Below are positions 47,118-56,840 of a stretch of 64,000 nt of DNA, one piece after another; within the stretch, counting starts at the first letter, position 1, and each line of letters begins with the position of its first letter. A program made the position numbers and the translations under genes. The DNA is from Phaeobacter sp. G2. GTDB taxonomy: Bacteria > Pseudomonadota > Alphaproteobacteria > Rhodobacterales > Rhodobacteraceae. The notes beneath the pieces were generated by a model. It was not told the origin of the DNA, searched no databases, and saw only the letters and a list, made by a program, of their open reading frames with translations. The DNA is taken from positions 2,914,001-2,978,000 of the forward strand of contig CP104100.1 of the NCBI GenBank assembly GCA_025163595.1, written 5' to 3'.

Positions 47118-47663
47118 CTAGCCCGCTGCGAGGGCTTTGGCCAATCGCGGCAGCCGCGCCTTTTTCAACAGTGGCCGGATTTCCCAGGCACCGCCGGACA
47201 AACGGTTGGCTTCGGCCAAAACCTCGGCCCCTAGCGCCTCCATCAGGGCGGGATCTTTGAGCCAGAGATCATACAGCAGCTGATCGGGACCAATCCGTTC
47301 CAGCCCTTCCTCGGCCAGGGTCTGGCGGGGGAAGTCCTTGTTGTTGACCGTGACAATGGCATCCGCATGGCCGGTGATGGCGGCGGCGAGCACATGCACA
47401 TCCGCCGCATCCGGCAGCCAGAGCCGCGCCTCTACCCCCGGGGCCGGGGCGACCACGGCCTGCGGCCAACTGGCTTTGAGCAGCGCCACTTCAGCGCGGG
47501 CCTGCGCCGCGCCCTCTGGCCCCAGTTTCAACGCGGCCCGGCTCCACTCTTCCAGGATACGCGCCGACCACAACGGGGTGAACGCCCCCTGGGCCGCGGC
47601 ACCGACCAGCATTTCGCGCATCACCGTGGGATATAGCACGCAGGTATCCAGAAGCAGTTTCAT
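47118..47663 (-). CDS. PIN-domain protein (RSP_2648-like)
   Basis: 181 residues. PIN fold: first acidic residue in LLLDTCVLYP (Asp6), then LEEWSRAAL (Glu), DAADVHVLAAAI (Asp) and DAIVTVNNKDFP (Asp/Asn), so the RNase active site appears intact. PIN proteins are often toxins, but no antitoxin gene adjoins it. Instead it starts 9 bases after the stop of a class I methyltransferase gene, as I recall from the equivalent pair in Rhodobacter. It may process or check structured RNA related to that enzyme. Confidence 0.8.
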   Translation of the reverse strand: MKLLLDTCVLYPTVMREMLVGAAAQGAFTPLWSARILEEWSRAALKLGPEGAAQARAEVALLKASWPQAVVAPAPGVEARLWLPDAADVHVLAAAITGHADAIVTVNNKDFPRQTLAEEGLERIGPDQLLYDLWLKDPALMEALGAEVLAEANRLSGGAWEIRPLLKKARLPRLAKALAAG

Positions 47664-47672
47664 CGCTCAGGA

Positions 47673-48887
47673 TCAATCCAGCCGGAAGAAGACGGATTTC
47701 AGATAGCCGCTTTCTGCCAGCTGCGGCAATTGCGGATGGTCCGCGCCTGCATAGCCGGTGTGGATCAGCTGTCCGCGACGCCCGGCCCGGCCAATACCGC
47801 GCGCCGAGGCATTGCGGAACCGCGCCAGATCGGCGGCGTGGGAACAGGAGCACAGGCCAAGATAGCCACCGGGTTTCACCAGGGGGGCCGCTAGTTTTGC
47901 AATCCGCTCATAGGCGCGCAGGCCAGCCTCAAGCGCCTGTTTTGAGGGGGCAAAGGCAGGCGGATCACAGATCACCACGTCAAAGCTGCGTCCCTCTTCC
48001 ACAAGAGCTGCCAATTGATCAAAGGCATCGCCCTGACGGGCGGTGAAACTCTCACCAAATCCAGAGGCCTGAGCCCCCTGCCCGGCCAGATCCAGCGCCG
48101 CCGCAGAGCCATCAACACAGGTCACAGTTCCAGCCCCGGCCGCGCGCATCGCCAGACCAAAGCCACCGACATGGGAAAACACATCCAGCACATCGCCGCC
48201 CGACGGCACCAGCCGGGCCGCAAAGGCGTGGTTTTCGCGCTGGTCATAAAACAGACCGGTCTTCTGGCCGCCTGTCAGATCCGCCATATAGGTGGCACCA
48301 TTCATCTGTACCGGCACTGGCGCGGTGGGAGTCTCGCCCATCAGGGTGAGGCTCTCGTCGTCCAGCCCCTCCAGCCCGCGGGTCCGCCCGGAGGCGTTTT
48401 TCAGAATGACCGTACAGCCCGTGACCTCGGCCAGCGCCGCCGTCAGCGGTTCCAGATGGGCCTCGGCCCAGGCGGCATTGGGCTGCACAACGCAGGCTTC
48501 GCCAAAACGGTCGATCACCACACCGGGCAGGCCATCGGCCTCAGCATGGACCAAGCGATAGAACGGCGCATCATAGAGTTGCTCGCGCAGGGCAAAGGCC
48601 TGGGCAATCCGCGCCTGAAACCAGGCCTGATCAATCACCGCCTGCGGATCGCGGTCCAGCATCCGGCAGATGATCTTGCTGGTTGGGTTGACCGCAACGG
48701 TCCCCATGGGCGTCTGCGCCTCGTCCAGCAACACGGCCAGGCTGCCCGGCTCCAGCTTGCGGGTGCGCCGATCGGTAACCAGCTCGTTGGAATAGACCCA
48801 GGGAAAGCCGTGGCGCAGGGCGCGGGCATTTGCTTTGGGCAGGAGTTTTACACGGGGGCGCTCTGGCGCGGGGGATGTGGCTGTCAT
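47673..48887 (-). CDS. Class I SAM-dependent rRNA methyltransferase (RlmI-like, RSP_2647-like)
   Basis: 404 residues. PUA-like N-terminal domain (LLPKANARALRHGFPWVYSNEL), then a Rossmann methyltransferase with NPP-type motif ICDPPAFAPSK and the SAM loop VLDVFSHVGGFGLAMRAAGAG (about 205-225). The layout fits RlmI/YwbD enzymes that make 5-methylcytosine in 23S rRNA; exact position not deducible. It heads a two-gene unit with the PIN gene. Confidence 0.9.
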   Translation of the reverse strand: MTATSPAPERPRVKLLPKANARALRHGFPWVYSNELVTDRRTRKLEPGSLAVLLDEAQTPMGTVAVNPTSKIICRMLDRDPQAVIDQAWFQARIAQAFALREQLYDAPFYRLVHAEADGLPGVVIDRFGEACVVQPNAAWAEAHLEPLTAALAEVTGCTVILKNASGRTRGLEGLDDESLTLMGETPTAPVPVQMNGATYMADLTGGQKTGLFYDQRENHAFAARLVPSGGDVLDVFSHVGGFGLAMRAAGAGTVTCVDGSAAALDLAGQGAQASGFGESFTARQGDAFDQLAALVEEGRSFDVVICDPPAFAPSKQALEAGLRAYERIAKLAAPLVKPGGYLGLCSCSHAADLARFRNASARGIGRAGRRGQLIHTGYAGADHPQLPQLAESGYLKSVFFRLD

Positions 48888-49133
48888 GGGGCTCTCATAG
48901 CCCTATCGTGGCAACAGGGAAAGGGGCCTACACAGGCATGCGGCCCCAAAAGGTTTTCACCGGCTGTTGATCCGCCCTAGAATTTAATCAGCGCCTGGAT
49001 AAGCGCTCCCCCGAGCGACGTGCAGGTGCCAGGATCGCTTGCTCGATCACTTTGGCCAGCCCCCGGTGAGCCGCACGGTAATCTTGGGCATGGTCATGTC
49101 ACAGGCTGTAATGCGCCACAGTGACCTGCGGCC

Positions 49134-49361
49134 CTAGTCGTTATAGGCATCCTTGCCAAGGACATCGACGGCAATCAGTGGGGTGATTGAGCTCAGCTGG
49201 CTAAAATCCGCCCCCCCTATCGTCTGGTCACCGTGGGCAATGAGGCCGTAGTGGTCACGCAAGGGCTCAAACGGGGCATTCCGAGAGGGGGTATCCATCG
49301 TAGCGCAGGCGGAAAGGCTACAGCCCAGTGCGGTGAGGAAAAGTCTGCGAAGGGTCATCAT
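49134..49361 (-). CDS. Small lipoprotein, hypothetical (75 aa)
   Basis: 75 residues with a clear lipoprotein signal: MMTLRRLFLTALGCSLSACA, lipobox LSAC, mature Cys at about 19. The mature part is short and hydrophilic (FEPLRDHYGLIAHGDQTIG, ending AVDVLGKDAYND). AGGAG lies 8-10 bases before the start. No family recognised. It stands alone between the methyltransferase and glnE regions. Confidence 0.65.
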   Translation of the reverse strand: MMTLRRLFLTALGCSLSACATMDTPSRNAPFEPLRDHYGLIAHGDQTIGGADFSQLSSITPLIAVDVLGKDAYND

Positions 49362-49591
49362 TGCTCAGCTCCTTACCAATTGCCGGTCCCCCGGCTTGCT
49401 GGTTCGAAGCCAACCTGATCCGCAAAAAAGGCAGGATTGAGACAAATTTAGTCCAATTTTACGAAATCTAAATCTATTTGCAGATTGGGCCCAGCGCGGT
49501 TGCCCTAAAGCTCAACCTCTCCAAACCAGGCTCAAGCTGCAAATGGCCTGCGCTGTACCAAGACGCCCGTTGCAATCGCATGGATTAACCA

Positions 49592-49864
49592 TCAATCGCG
49601 GGTGCGTGAACGCCAGCCGCCGCGACGGCGCGGATTTGCCATTTCCTCTAGCCCCTGTTGCAACACCCCTGTCATCGGGTGATCAGAAGGCTCATCGCTA
49701 TAATGTTCCAGGATCTGGGTGATCGCAGTGCGGTTGTCCAGCTGGGTAGGCAGGCTCAGCGCCCAGTCCAGAAAGATGCTACGGCATTGGCTCACGGTGA
49801 TGCCGTCGATCCGATAAGCCTCGCGGATCAGCCGTTTATGATCCAGTTCCGCCAGCGTCTGCAT
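49592..49864 (-). CDS. Hypothetical protein (90 aa) overlapping the end of glnE
   Basis: 90 residues, soluble, with a central helical part (LDHKRLIREAYRIDGITVSQCRSIFLDWALSL) and a strongly basic C-terminus (NPRRRGGWRSRTRD). Its ATG lies 29 bases before the glnE stop in another frame, so it is probably translated from the glnE message. I do not recognise a family; the basic tail suggests nucleic acid or acidic-protein contact, which is a guess. Confidence 0.7.
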   Translation of the reverse strand: MQTLAELDHKRLIREAYRIDGITVSQCRSIFLDWALSLPTQLDNRTAITQILEHYSDEPSDHPMTGVLQQGLEEMANPRRRGGWRSRTRD

Positions 49865-52646
49865 GCCCCGTTTCCTTCTGTAAGCTCCGCGAGATTATCG
49901 CGGCACAGGTCTTATAGGCCTCTTGCAGGGCCTGTTCCAAGTGATCCAAGCCATCATAACCAGCACTGCGGCTCAGGAACAGTGCGCCGCCCTCACCGAT
50001 TGCGTTTTGGTCAAGAACATCGCCAGACAGCAGCCGGGCAGCGGTCTGCACCGACCAGTATAGCGCATAGGCCTGCTGCAGAACCAACGCGTCTGCGGCA
50101 TCCAGCCAGCCGCCAGCGACAGCTTGCTCCAGCCCTCCGGCCACATCACGATAGGGAGACTGAGCCAAGAGCGCCCCAGCCTGCGCGACCAGTTCAATAT
50201 CCATCATCCGCCCGGCACCTGTTTTGGCGTCCCAGACCCCCGTTGGGGATTTTGCGGCTGCCAAGCGATCCCGCATATGGACCACCTCGGCCAACACGGT
50301 GTCCTGCGACCGATGCCGCGCGATTACACTGCGCCGAAAGCTTTCAAAATCCTGCATCAACTGCGGCTCACCGGCAACGCCGCGCGCCCGTGTCAGCGCC
50401 AGATGCTCCCAGACCCAGGCCTCGTTTTCTTGGTAATGGGTAAAGGCCGACCAGCTGGTGGCCACCGGCCCCTTGTTGCCCGAGGGGCGCAGCCGCATGT
50501 CCACCTCATACAGGCGTCCCTGCGACATTGGCGCCGACAGAGCGGTGATCAGCGCCTGGGTCAAGCGGGCATAATAGGCGCGCGTGGCCAATGCCTTGCG
50601 CCCCTGAGACATCTCCACATCCTTTGGGTCATAGACCACGATGATATCCAGATCTGACCGGGCATTGATCTGCCCCGCGCCTAAGGAGCCCATGGCGATG
50701 ACAATCGGGCCACTCCCCGGAGGCGGCCCGTGCTTGATGGAAAACTGGCGAACCACCCGTGGAAACAGCGCCTGGATCACCGCCTCTGCCAATTCGCTGT
50801 ATTGCGTTCCGGCAGCTTTGGCGTCCAACAGCCCGCGCAGATGATGGACCCCAATGCGAAAGTGCCATTCCTTGCACCAGCGGCGCGCTGCGTCCAGCTG
50901 GGTCTCGTAATCCGCTTCCAGCGCCAGCACCGCCTCCAGCTCTTGCCGCAACACCGCCCCACCAGGCCAGTCCTCAAAGAAACTGCCGCCGATCACCGCA
51001 TCAAAAACGCCAGAGTTGCGCGACAGGAATCCGGCCAGCTCGTGCGAGGTCCCCACAATATCAACCAACAGATCCAGCAGATGCGGATTTGCCTCAAACA
51101 GGGAAAACAACTGCACACCCGCAGGCAGACCCGCCAAAAACCCATCCAGCGCCAAAAGAGATTCAGCGGGTTTGGCAGTGCGCGCCAGGCGGTTCAACAG
51201 CTCGGGCTTGAGCCGGTCAAAAATCTGTGCTCCCCGTTCTGAGCGCAGCGCTGGATAGCTGCGCCAACGGGCAATGACGTTTTCGTCAAAGCCATCGGGA
51301 ATCACAGGTTGCGGCCCCACCCCGGCATCCGGGGCAAAGAAGTCTTCGGTCAGCTCATGCACCTCAACCAGGCGGTGGTGAATCTGTGCCTGCACTTCAG
51401 CCGGATCCTCCCCCATCAAACAGGCCACACGGGCGATGCCTTCGGCAGAGTTTGGCATCTGGTGAGTCTGGGCGTCATGCACCATCTGAATGCGGTGCTC
51501 TACCTCGCGGTGGCTGCGATAATGGGCGCTCAGCCGGGTGGCGACCTCTGGTGGGATCCAGTCCTTTTCGGCAAGCGCCGCGAGCCCCTCAACAGTGCCC
51601 CGCAGCCGCAGTCCCTCGTCCCGCCCACCGGCAATCAACTGCCGGGTTTGCGTGAAAAACTCGATCTCACGAATACCGCCGCGTCCCAGTTTCATATCAT
51701 GGCCCGGCACGGTGATCGGGCCACCGGTGCCCTTGTTTTCACGGATGCGCAGCCGCATGTCATGGGCGTCCTGAATGGCGGCAAAATCCAAATGGCGGCG
51801 CCAAACAAAGGGACGCAGGGTTTTCAAAAATGCCTCCCCCGCAGCCAGATCCCCGGCGCAGGGCCGTGCCTTGATATAGGCGGCCCGTTCCCAGGTGCGG
51901 CCCAGGCTTTCATAATACCGTTCCGCCGCCTCCATTGAGAGACAGGCAGGAGTAACAGAGGGATCCGGGCGCAGCCGCAGGTCGGTGCGAAAGACATAGC
52001 CGTCGGCGGTGCGGTCGCTCAAGGTGGTGCACATATTACGGGTTGCCCGCGCCATGCCCTGCCGCGCCTCAAAAAAATCGGCCGGGTCAAAACGGGTCTC
52101 GTCAAACAGGCAGATCAGATCAATATCCGAACTGTAGTTCAGCTCATAAGCGCCCATTTTACCCATCGCGAGAATCGAAAGCCCGCCTGCGGTTTCAACA
52201 TCCGCCTCCGTCAGTCCCGGCAGTTTCTTGCGCCGGATAAGCGCGGCAATTTCCGCCTTTATCGCGACATCAGCGCTCAGCGCGCCAAAGTTTGTCAGCG
52301 CCGTGGTCACCTCTTCCAACGACCAGCCGCCAGATAAGTCACACAGCGCTGTCAGCAGCGCCACCCGGCGTTTGGCCTGTCGCAGGCCCGGTTTCAGCTG
52401 ATCGGGCGCCAGAGCACGGCAATCGTCAAAAACAACTGCCAATGCCTGCTTGGGAGCGGTCAGGGCATCGCCAATCCATGGGGCTTCCTGTTCGATCAAT
52501 CTGCGCAGATAGGGACTGGACCCCGCCGCCCCAGCAATGAGCTGCCCGGTGTCCTGAGTGAGCCCCGCCACCAGTGCGCGAGATTCAGCGCCAAGATCGG
52601 GATCATAGGCAATGGGAAGGCGGGTTATTTGCAGATGTTCAGACAT
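49836..52646 (-). CDS. glnE: Bifunctional glutamine synthetase adenylyltransferase/adenylyl-removing enzyme
   Basis: 936 residues, full length. Two nucleotidyltransferase halves are visible: N-terminal with YSSDIDLICLFDETRFDP (adenylyl-removing side) and C-terminal with NARSDLDIIVVYD (adenylylating side), each carrying the DxD metal motif; each is followed by a helical GlnD_UR_UTase-like regulatory domain. It controls glutamine synthetase by AMP attachment in response to PII. Start placed at MSEHLQITRL (52646); an upstream M at 52655 is possible. No glnA or glnB is in the window. Confidence 0.96.
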   Translation of the reverse strand: MSEHLQITRLPIAYDPDLGAESRALVAGLTQDTGQLIAGAAGSSPYLRRLIEQEAPWIGDALTAPKQALAVVFDDCRALAPDQLKPGLRQAKRRVALLTALCDLSGGWSLEEVTTALTNFGALSADVAIKAEIAALIRRKKLPGLTEADVETAGGLSILAMGKMGAYELNYSSDIDLICLFDETRFDPADFFEARQGMARATRNMCTTLSDRTADGYVFRTDLRLRPDPSVTPACLSMEAAERYYESLGRTWERAAYIKARPCAGDLAAGEAFLKTLRPFVWRRHLDFAAIQDAHDMRLRIRENKGTGGPITVPGHDMKLGRGGIREIEFFTQTRQLIAGGRDEGLRLRGTVEGLAALAEKDWIPPEVATRLSAHYRSHREVEHRIQMVHDAQTHQMPNSAEGIARVACLMGEDPAEVQAQIHHRLVEVHELTEDFFAPDAGVGPQPVIPDGFDENVIARWRSYPALRSERGAQIFDRLKPELLNRLARTAKPAESLLALDGFLAGLPAGVQLFSLFEANPHLLDLLVDIVGTSHELAGFLSRNSGVFDAVIGGSFFEDWPGGAVLRQELEAVLALEADYETQLDAARRWCKEWHFRIGVHHLRGLLDAKAAGTQYSELAEAVIQALFPRVVRQFSIKHGPPPGSGPIVIAMGSLGAGQINARSDLDIIVVYDPKDVEMSQGRKALATRAYYARLTQALITALSAPMSQGRLYEVDMRLRPSGNKGPVATSWSAFTHYQENEAWVWEHLALTRARGVAGEPQLMQDFESFRRSVIARHRSQDTVLAEVVHMRDRLAAAKSPTGVWDAKTGAGRMMDIELVAQAGALLAQSPYRDVAGGLEQAVAGGWLDAADALVLQQAYALYWSVQTAARLLSGDVLDQNAIGEGGALFLSRSAGYDGLDHLEQALQEAYKTCAAIISRSLQKETGHADAGGTGS

Positions 52647-53277
52647 GCCGAACACTGTTCCGCCTGAACAGCGGCGTCAATCCGCGAACCACCTACAGCT
52701 GGCAATAAAGCGCAAATTTGGCCGCCAAAAAATCCAACGCCAAGGTACGGAATACCAGCCTCCTCAAACCTTACCGTACCCTTTAAGAAAGCCGTGCTGC
52801 TATGCTCTTCCATTTGTTTGTTTTTTGATGACCACAATGTGCGAGTGTTATGGCTTTTCCTGCGCGGGATAAAATCCCTGGTGTTTTTGGGAAGAGCTTG
52901 TTTTTTGTTTATGTTACCGGCCGGTAGATCATAGCAGCCGCCTTTCACCGTTTTAGAACTGGCTCCTTGCCCTGCCCCGCTGGATTGACCAACCCGGCGT
53001 CACACGCAGCGCCGCCCAATCAATGCCGTTTCCTGGGGAGATAGACCGATCATCCGGGTTGCAGGCTTTCCCGACAAAGACCTGAACCAGTCTGTCTTTA
53101 CGCCCTCTCGCCTTTCGCCTACCTGTTGATAGGCAAACGCAACTCTGACCACTGGATTTTGCAGGTAAGTCTTTGCGCCAGACCTAAGGCCTAATGCACC
53201 AGCTATTGCCCTGTGGAGCGCAACGCCACAGGGCCGCTGTTCCGGGTCGGCAGACACGAGAAGACGGAGACAGGTTA
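52647..53277. other. Gene-poor region before the cupin gene, with two palindromes
   Basis: About 630 bases without a supported gene. It contains a perfect palindrome TACCGGCCGGTA at 52915-52926, resembling a TetR-type operator half-site pair, and a hairpin GCCCTGTGG/CCACAGGGC at 53208-53234 just before the cupin start. Local composition near 52800-52930 is more AT-rich than the flanks. Several open frames exist on both strands without ribosome-binding sites. Confidence 0.45.
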
Positions 53278-53946
53278 ATGGAAATCAATGCAGACTTCAC
53301 AAAACGCGTCTTGGTTCATTCCGCCGATGAACCCTGGGTTGCCTCCCCTATGGCTGGTGTTGATCGGCGCATGCTGGACCGGATTGGCGCAGAGGTGGCC
53401 CGCGCCACCACAATTGTAAGATATGCGCCCGGCAGCCATTTTTCCGCCCATACCCATACCGGCGGCGAAGAGTTCATTGTTCTGGAAGGCGTCTTTCAGG
53501 ATGAACATGGCGACTATCCTGCAGGCAGCTACGTGCGCAACCCGCCCACCAGCAGCCACACACCAGGGTCCCAAGCGGGCTGCACGATCTTTGTCAAACT
53601 CTGGCAGTTTGACCCGGCGGACCGGACCCAGTTTTGCAAAACAATGACAGTGGATCCCGGCCCGGCGCAAGGGGGTATTGCCAGCCTTGAATTGCACCGC
53701 GACGCCCGCGAAAAGGTCACCTATCATCACATCGCAGCGAATACCGCTTTTGAGATAACCGATCCGGGCGGCATTGAAGTCCTAGTCCTTGATGGATGTC
53801 TGCGCGAAGGGGGCGATCAGCTTGAAGCTGGTGCCTGGCTGCGCCTCCCCCAAGGGCAGCCACTGCAGGCTTTTACTGGCAACAGCGGCGCCAGGGTCTG
53901 GATGAAAACCGGCCACCTGCCCTTTGCCAGCCCCCCAGCGGTGTGA
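53278..53946 (+). CDS. Double-cupin protein of the ChrR-like type
   Basis: 222 residues, two cupin barrels: first with [32 protein letters not shown] (metal ligands His-His-Glu, His later in SSHTPGSQ), second with weaker motifs ([26 protein letters not shown]). It resembles the sensor half of ChrR, the anti-sigma factor for singlet-oxygen response, but lacks the N-terminal zinc anti-sigma domain, so it is more likely an enzyme or free sensor. GGAGACAGG precedes the ATG. Its TGA overlaps the ATG of a 48-codon ORF. Confidence 0.8.
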   Translation: MEINADFTKRVLVHSADEPWVASPMAGVDRRMLDRIGAEVARATTIVRYAPGSHFSAHTHTGGEEFIVLEGVFQDEHGDYPAGSYVRNPPTSSHTPGSQAGCTIFVKLWQFDPADRTQFCKTMTVDPGPAQGGIASLELHRDAREKVTYHHIAANTAFEITDPGGIEVLVLDGCLREGGDQLEAGAWLRLPQGQPLQAFTGNSGARVWMKTGHLPFASPPAV

Positions 53947-54092
53947 TGGAAACAGACACCAAGACACAGCTGACGGATGCAGTCTCGATGGCAATGTTTC
54001 AGGCGGCACAGCTGGCAGCCCGAAGCAGCGCCAATATCACACTCTTTGACACCGCAACCCAAAGCCTGATTGACCGGCTCAGATCCAACTGA
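53946..54092 (+). CDS. Tiny coupled protein (48 aa), hypothetical
   Basis: 48 residues, [21 protein letters not shown] then QLAARSSANITLFDTATQS and ending LIDRLRSN: acidic start, amphipathic helix. Its ATG overlaps the cupin stop codon (TGATG), which argues for translational coupling and against chance. No family recognised and no signal or membrane segment. Confidence 0.55.
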   Translation: METDTKTQLTDAVSMAMFQAAQLAARSSANITLFDTATQSLIDRLRSN

Positions 54093-54337
54093 GCCGCATT
54101 TGCCTCTCAGCACCCGCAACATCGCAAGAGGCCCCCCCTTGCTCTTTTGACTTTTGGGTTGGGTCATTTGTGCCGCTGCGGCACATCCGCAAAACCCCCT
54201 ACAAAGCCCTGATCACCCGTCCTAAGGTCATGGTCGAACGTGCTTGGCCAAAAGCGCCAAAGCCACCAGGCGCCCCAATACAAAGCCAGCATTCTGCGGG
54301 CCAAGTGGGCGCGATTGGTCGAACAAAGGGACATGTG

Positions 54338-55015
54338 ATGGAACTCGAACAGGCAATCAATGAGCGGCGCTCAATCCGGGGCTTTACCAAGGACCCGGTG
54401 TCACAGGAAACCCTGCAAGAGATCATTAGCCTGGCCAACCGGGCACCCTCGTCGATGAACACCCAGCCCTGGCACCTGCATGTGCTGACCGGCGCGCCGC
54501 TGGAACAGGTGCGCCGCGGCAATACAGAACGGATGCTGGATGGAACGCCGCCCAGCCGCGATATTGAAGACTACGCCGCCTATGAGGGCGAACACCGGGC
54601 ACGGCAGATCGAAATTGCCGTCCAGTTGTTTGAAGCCATGGGCATCGAGCGTCACGACAAGGAGCGCCGCCAGGACTGGGTGATGCGGGGGTTCCGACAG
54701 TTTGATGCACCGGTTTCTATTGTTGTCTGCTTTGACCGCTCGCTTTTGGACAACACCATTGCCCATTTTGATACAGGCGCCATGACCTACGGGTTGGTGC
54801 TTGCCGCCTGGAGCAAGGGCCTCGGCGCGGTGATCAATGGGCAGGGCATCATGCAAAGCCCGGTGGTGCGTGAAATCGCCAACATTCCCGAGGACCAGAT
54901 CATTCTGACCTGCGTGGCTTTGGGCTGGCCCGACGAGGATTTTGTCGCAAACTCTGTGGTTTCGCGGCGCCGTGCGCTGGAAAACACCACCCGTTTTCTT
55001 GGCTTTGAAGACTGA
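54338..55015 (+). CDS. Nitroreductase-family flavoprotein
   Basis: 225 residues, typical for the family of FMN-dependent NAD(P)H oxidoreductases. Seen: RRSIRGFTKDPVSQETLQEII with the FMN-contacting Arg-Arg-Ser, NRAPSSMNTQPWHLHVLTG, and LVLAAWSKGLGAVINGQ. It reduces nitro groups or quinones; the natural substrate is unknown. The start at 54338 begins at MELEQAINE, the family N-terminus; an upstream ATG at 54170 opens a poor basic leader. Confidence 0.9.
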   Translation: MELEQAINERRSIRGFTKDPVSQETLQEIISLANRAPSSMNTQPWHLHVLTGAPLEQVRRGNTERMLDGTPPSRDIEDYAAYEGEHRARQIEIAVQLFEAMGIERHDKERRQDWVMRGFRQFDAPVSIVVCFDRSLLDNTIAHFDTGAMTYGLVLAAWSKGLGAVINGQGIMQSPVVREIANIPEDQIILTCVALGWPDEDFVANSVVSRRRALENTTRFLGFED

Positions 55016-55301
55016 TCCAAGCCCTGCTTCGCAAGCCGCAGATCTCTCCTCGTGTCTGGCGAGGAGGGCATCCCGGATCCCCAGCATTGCCCCTGGCCAG
55101 TCTTGACTGCCTGATTTGGACAAGACCAGCCGGCAGGGTCCGGTTATGAGGGGCCGGTTTTTACAGCTACTCCCTGCCCCGCTGTCAGCAGCCGGCCCTG
55201 CGCAGCACTCCTGCACCAAACGCCTGCCCCGCTGCAAATTTGCGACTTTTTTCTTTCTTTTTTAGCTCAAAAAGGGAATACCCGCGGCAAGGAGTAGTGA
55301 C

Positions 55302-56105
55302 ATGAATATTTTGAACAGGTTGTTCTATAAGAAAAGAAAATTCTATGACGACGATTTTGACTGGGAAAGCTATACAGCGGATTCATATCAACGCCGTTTG
55401 ACTGGCGACGTCGAAAAAGATCACGACGCCATTGCCAAGTCCGCCGAGCTGAGTTTCGATCCTGAAACAGGCCATGTGACCAAACAGGGCCGCTCGCTGC
55501 ATCCCAACCAGCATTTGATTTACGAAGTCATCGGCCAACTGCAACCTGCTTCGGTGCACGAGGTGGGCTGCGGTGCCGGTGATCATCTCGGCAATGCAAC
55601 CGCGCTTTTTCCCGAGATCCAGTTCTCTGGCAGCGACCGTGGTGCCACGCAACTTGATCTGGCCCGCAACCGTCACCCGGACCTAACAGACCGCCTGAAA
55701 CTGCAAGATCTCACCATGCCCTTTTCGCGCCATTGGCCGAAATCGGACCTGATCTACAGCCAGGCTGTGCTGATGCATATCCATACGGCCGTCAGCCATT
55801 TTGTCGCCCTCTGCAACATGGTGAATATGGCCAATGAATACGTGTTGCTGATGGAAAACTACCAGTGCCACAATTTTGTGCAGGACATTATTGGTCTGCG
55901 GGATGGTGGCCATCTGGCTTGGGACGAAACCCATATTTACCGGTTTGATGGATCAACCGGCGCTCGGGCGATCCTGTTGTCCAGAACCCCGCTGGACTAT
56001 GAAGAATTGTCAAGTGACGCCCAAATCCGTGCCGGTCTTGATCCGTCACGCCGCCGTCTCGACAGAGCTGCCGAAGACAGCGCCAGGGCAATATTCGGAT
56101 ACTGA
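55302..56105 (+). CDS. Class I SAM-dependent methyltransferase
   Basis: 267 residues. SAM-binding motif I is HEVGCGAGDHLGN (about 86-98), then GSDRGATQLDLAR, and YSQAVLMHIHT as motif-like catalytic strand. The N-terminus is AT-rich at DNA level (MNILNRLFYKKRKFYDDDFDW), unlike the surrounding genes, and AAGGAG stands about 6 bases before the ATG. Target unknown; such genes often modify sugars or lipids. It stands alone and is followed by a strong terminator. Confidence 0.85.
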   Translation: MNILNRLFYKKRKFYDDDFDWESYTADSYQRRLTGDVEKDHDAIAKSAELSFDPETGHVTKQGRSLHPNQHLIYEVIGQLQPASVHEVGCGAGDHLGNATALFPEIQFSGSDRGATQLDLARNRHPDLTDRLKLQDLTMPFSRHWPKSDLIYSQAVLMHIHTAVSHFVALCNMVNMANEYVLLMENYQCHNFVQDIIGLRDGGHLAWDETHIYRFDGSTGARAILLSRTPLDYEELSSDAQIRAGLDPSRRRLDRAAEDSARAIFGY

Positions 56106-56133
56106 GCTAGCCCGGTTATCCAACACTCACATA

Positions 56134-56167
56134 AACAGCGGCCCCCGCCACGGGAGCCGCTGTTTTT
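56134..56167 (+). terminator. Rho-independent terminator after the methyltransferase gene
   Basis: AACAGCGGC pairs with GCCGCTGTT, ending in six T, 28 bases after the methyltransferase stop. Confidence 0.85.
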
Positions 56168-56329
56168 TGTCCGCACACTTCCTAATGGCTTAGCCCCCAA
56201 GGGCGCTGCCCCGGATGCCGCCCGGTCAGGAGCCTCCAGGTAGGAGGGATGACGCGGCCAATCAAGCTGCCCCTTTGTAAAGGGGGGTAGGTCGAGGATT
56301 TTCAGTTCGCCCCCGTATAATAGGGGTTT

Positions 56330-56840
56330 TTCGGCGCTGACCCGCAGTGACGAACAGGTTCAGGGGCCGGCCTTCGCTGTCGCAAATGGCGTGCAGTTTG
56401 GTGTTCATGCCACCCTTGGTGCGGCCGATCAGGCGTCCACGCCCCCCTTTTTTACGCCCTTACTGGTCGCTGTTCGGTGGGCTTTTAGGTAAGTGGGGTC
56501 TATCATCTCTGCCTTCTTTTCGCCGTGCTCGGCGGCCAGACCGGCCATCATCCGGGCGAAGACACCCTTGTCACTCCACCGTTTCCAACGGTTGTACAAC
56601 GTCTTGTGTGACCCATAGGAATCTGGGGCATCACGCCACCTTAACCCATTGCGGTTGATGAAGATAATGCCGCTCAACACTCGTCGATTATCAACGCGAG
56701 GTTTGCCGGGGGACTTCGCAATGAAGGGCCCAGGGCCCGCCATCTGCGCGTCCGTAAGCCAGAAAAGATCAGACATGATTCACCGCTCGTTTTCGAACCG
56801 TGAATCATGCCGCTAAGTGGACATCAATGGGTCCTGACCC
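56330..56840 (-). mobile_element. IS5-family (IS427-like) insertion sequence remnant
   Basis: The minus strand encodes the N-terminal half of an IS5-type transposase (56776 down to 56429: MSDLFWLTDAQMAGPGPFIA, RRVLSGIIFINRNGLRWRDAP, MIDPTYLKAHRTATS), then after a frame change at a run of G the second half GRLIGRTKGGMNTKLHAI and GRPLNLFVTAGQ, which stops abruptly near 56330; the DDE catalytic end is gone. The frame change is typical of programmed frameshifting in this IS group, but the deletion makes it dead. The upstream end, GGGTCAGGACCC-like, lies at 56829-56840 and touches the stop codon of the VIT gene. Confidence 0.85.

Noticed and set aside
47118..47663. Toxin-antitoxin module
   Set aside because: No small antitoxin-like ORF next to the PIN gene; the neighbour is an rRNA methyltransferase.
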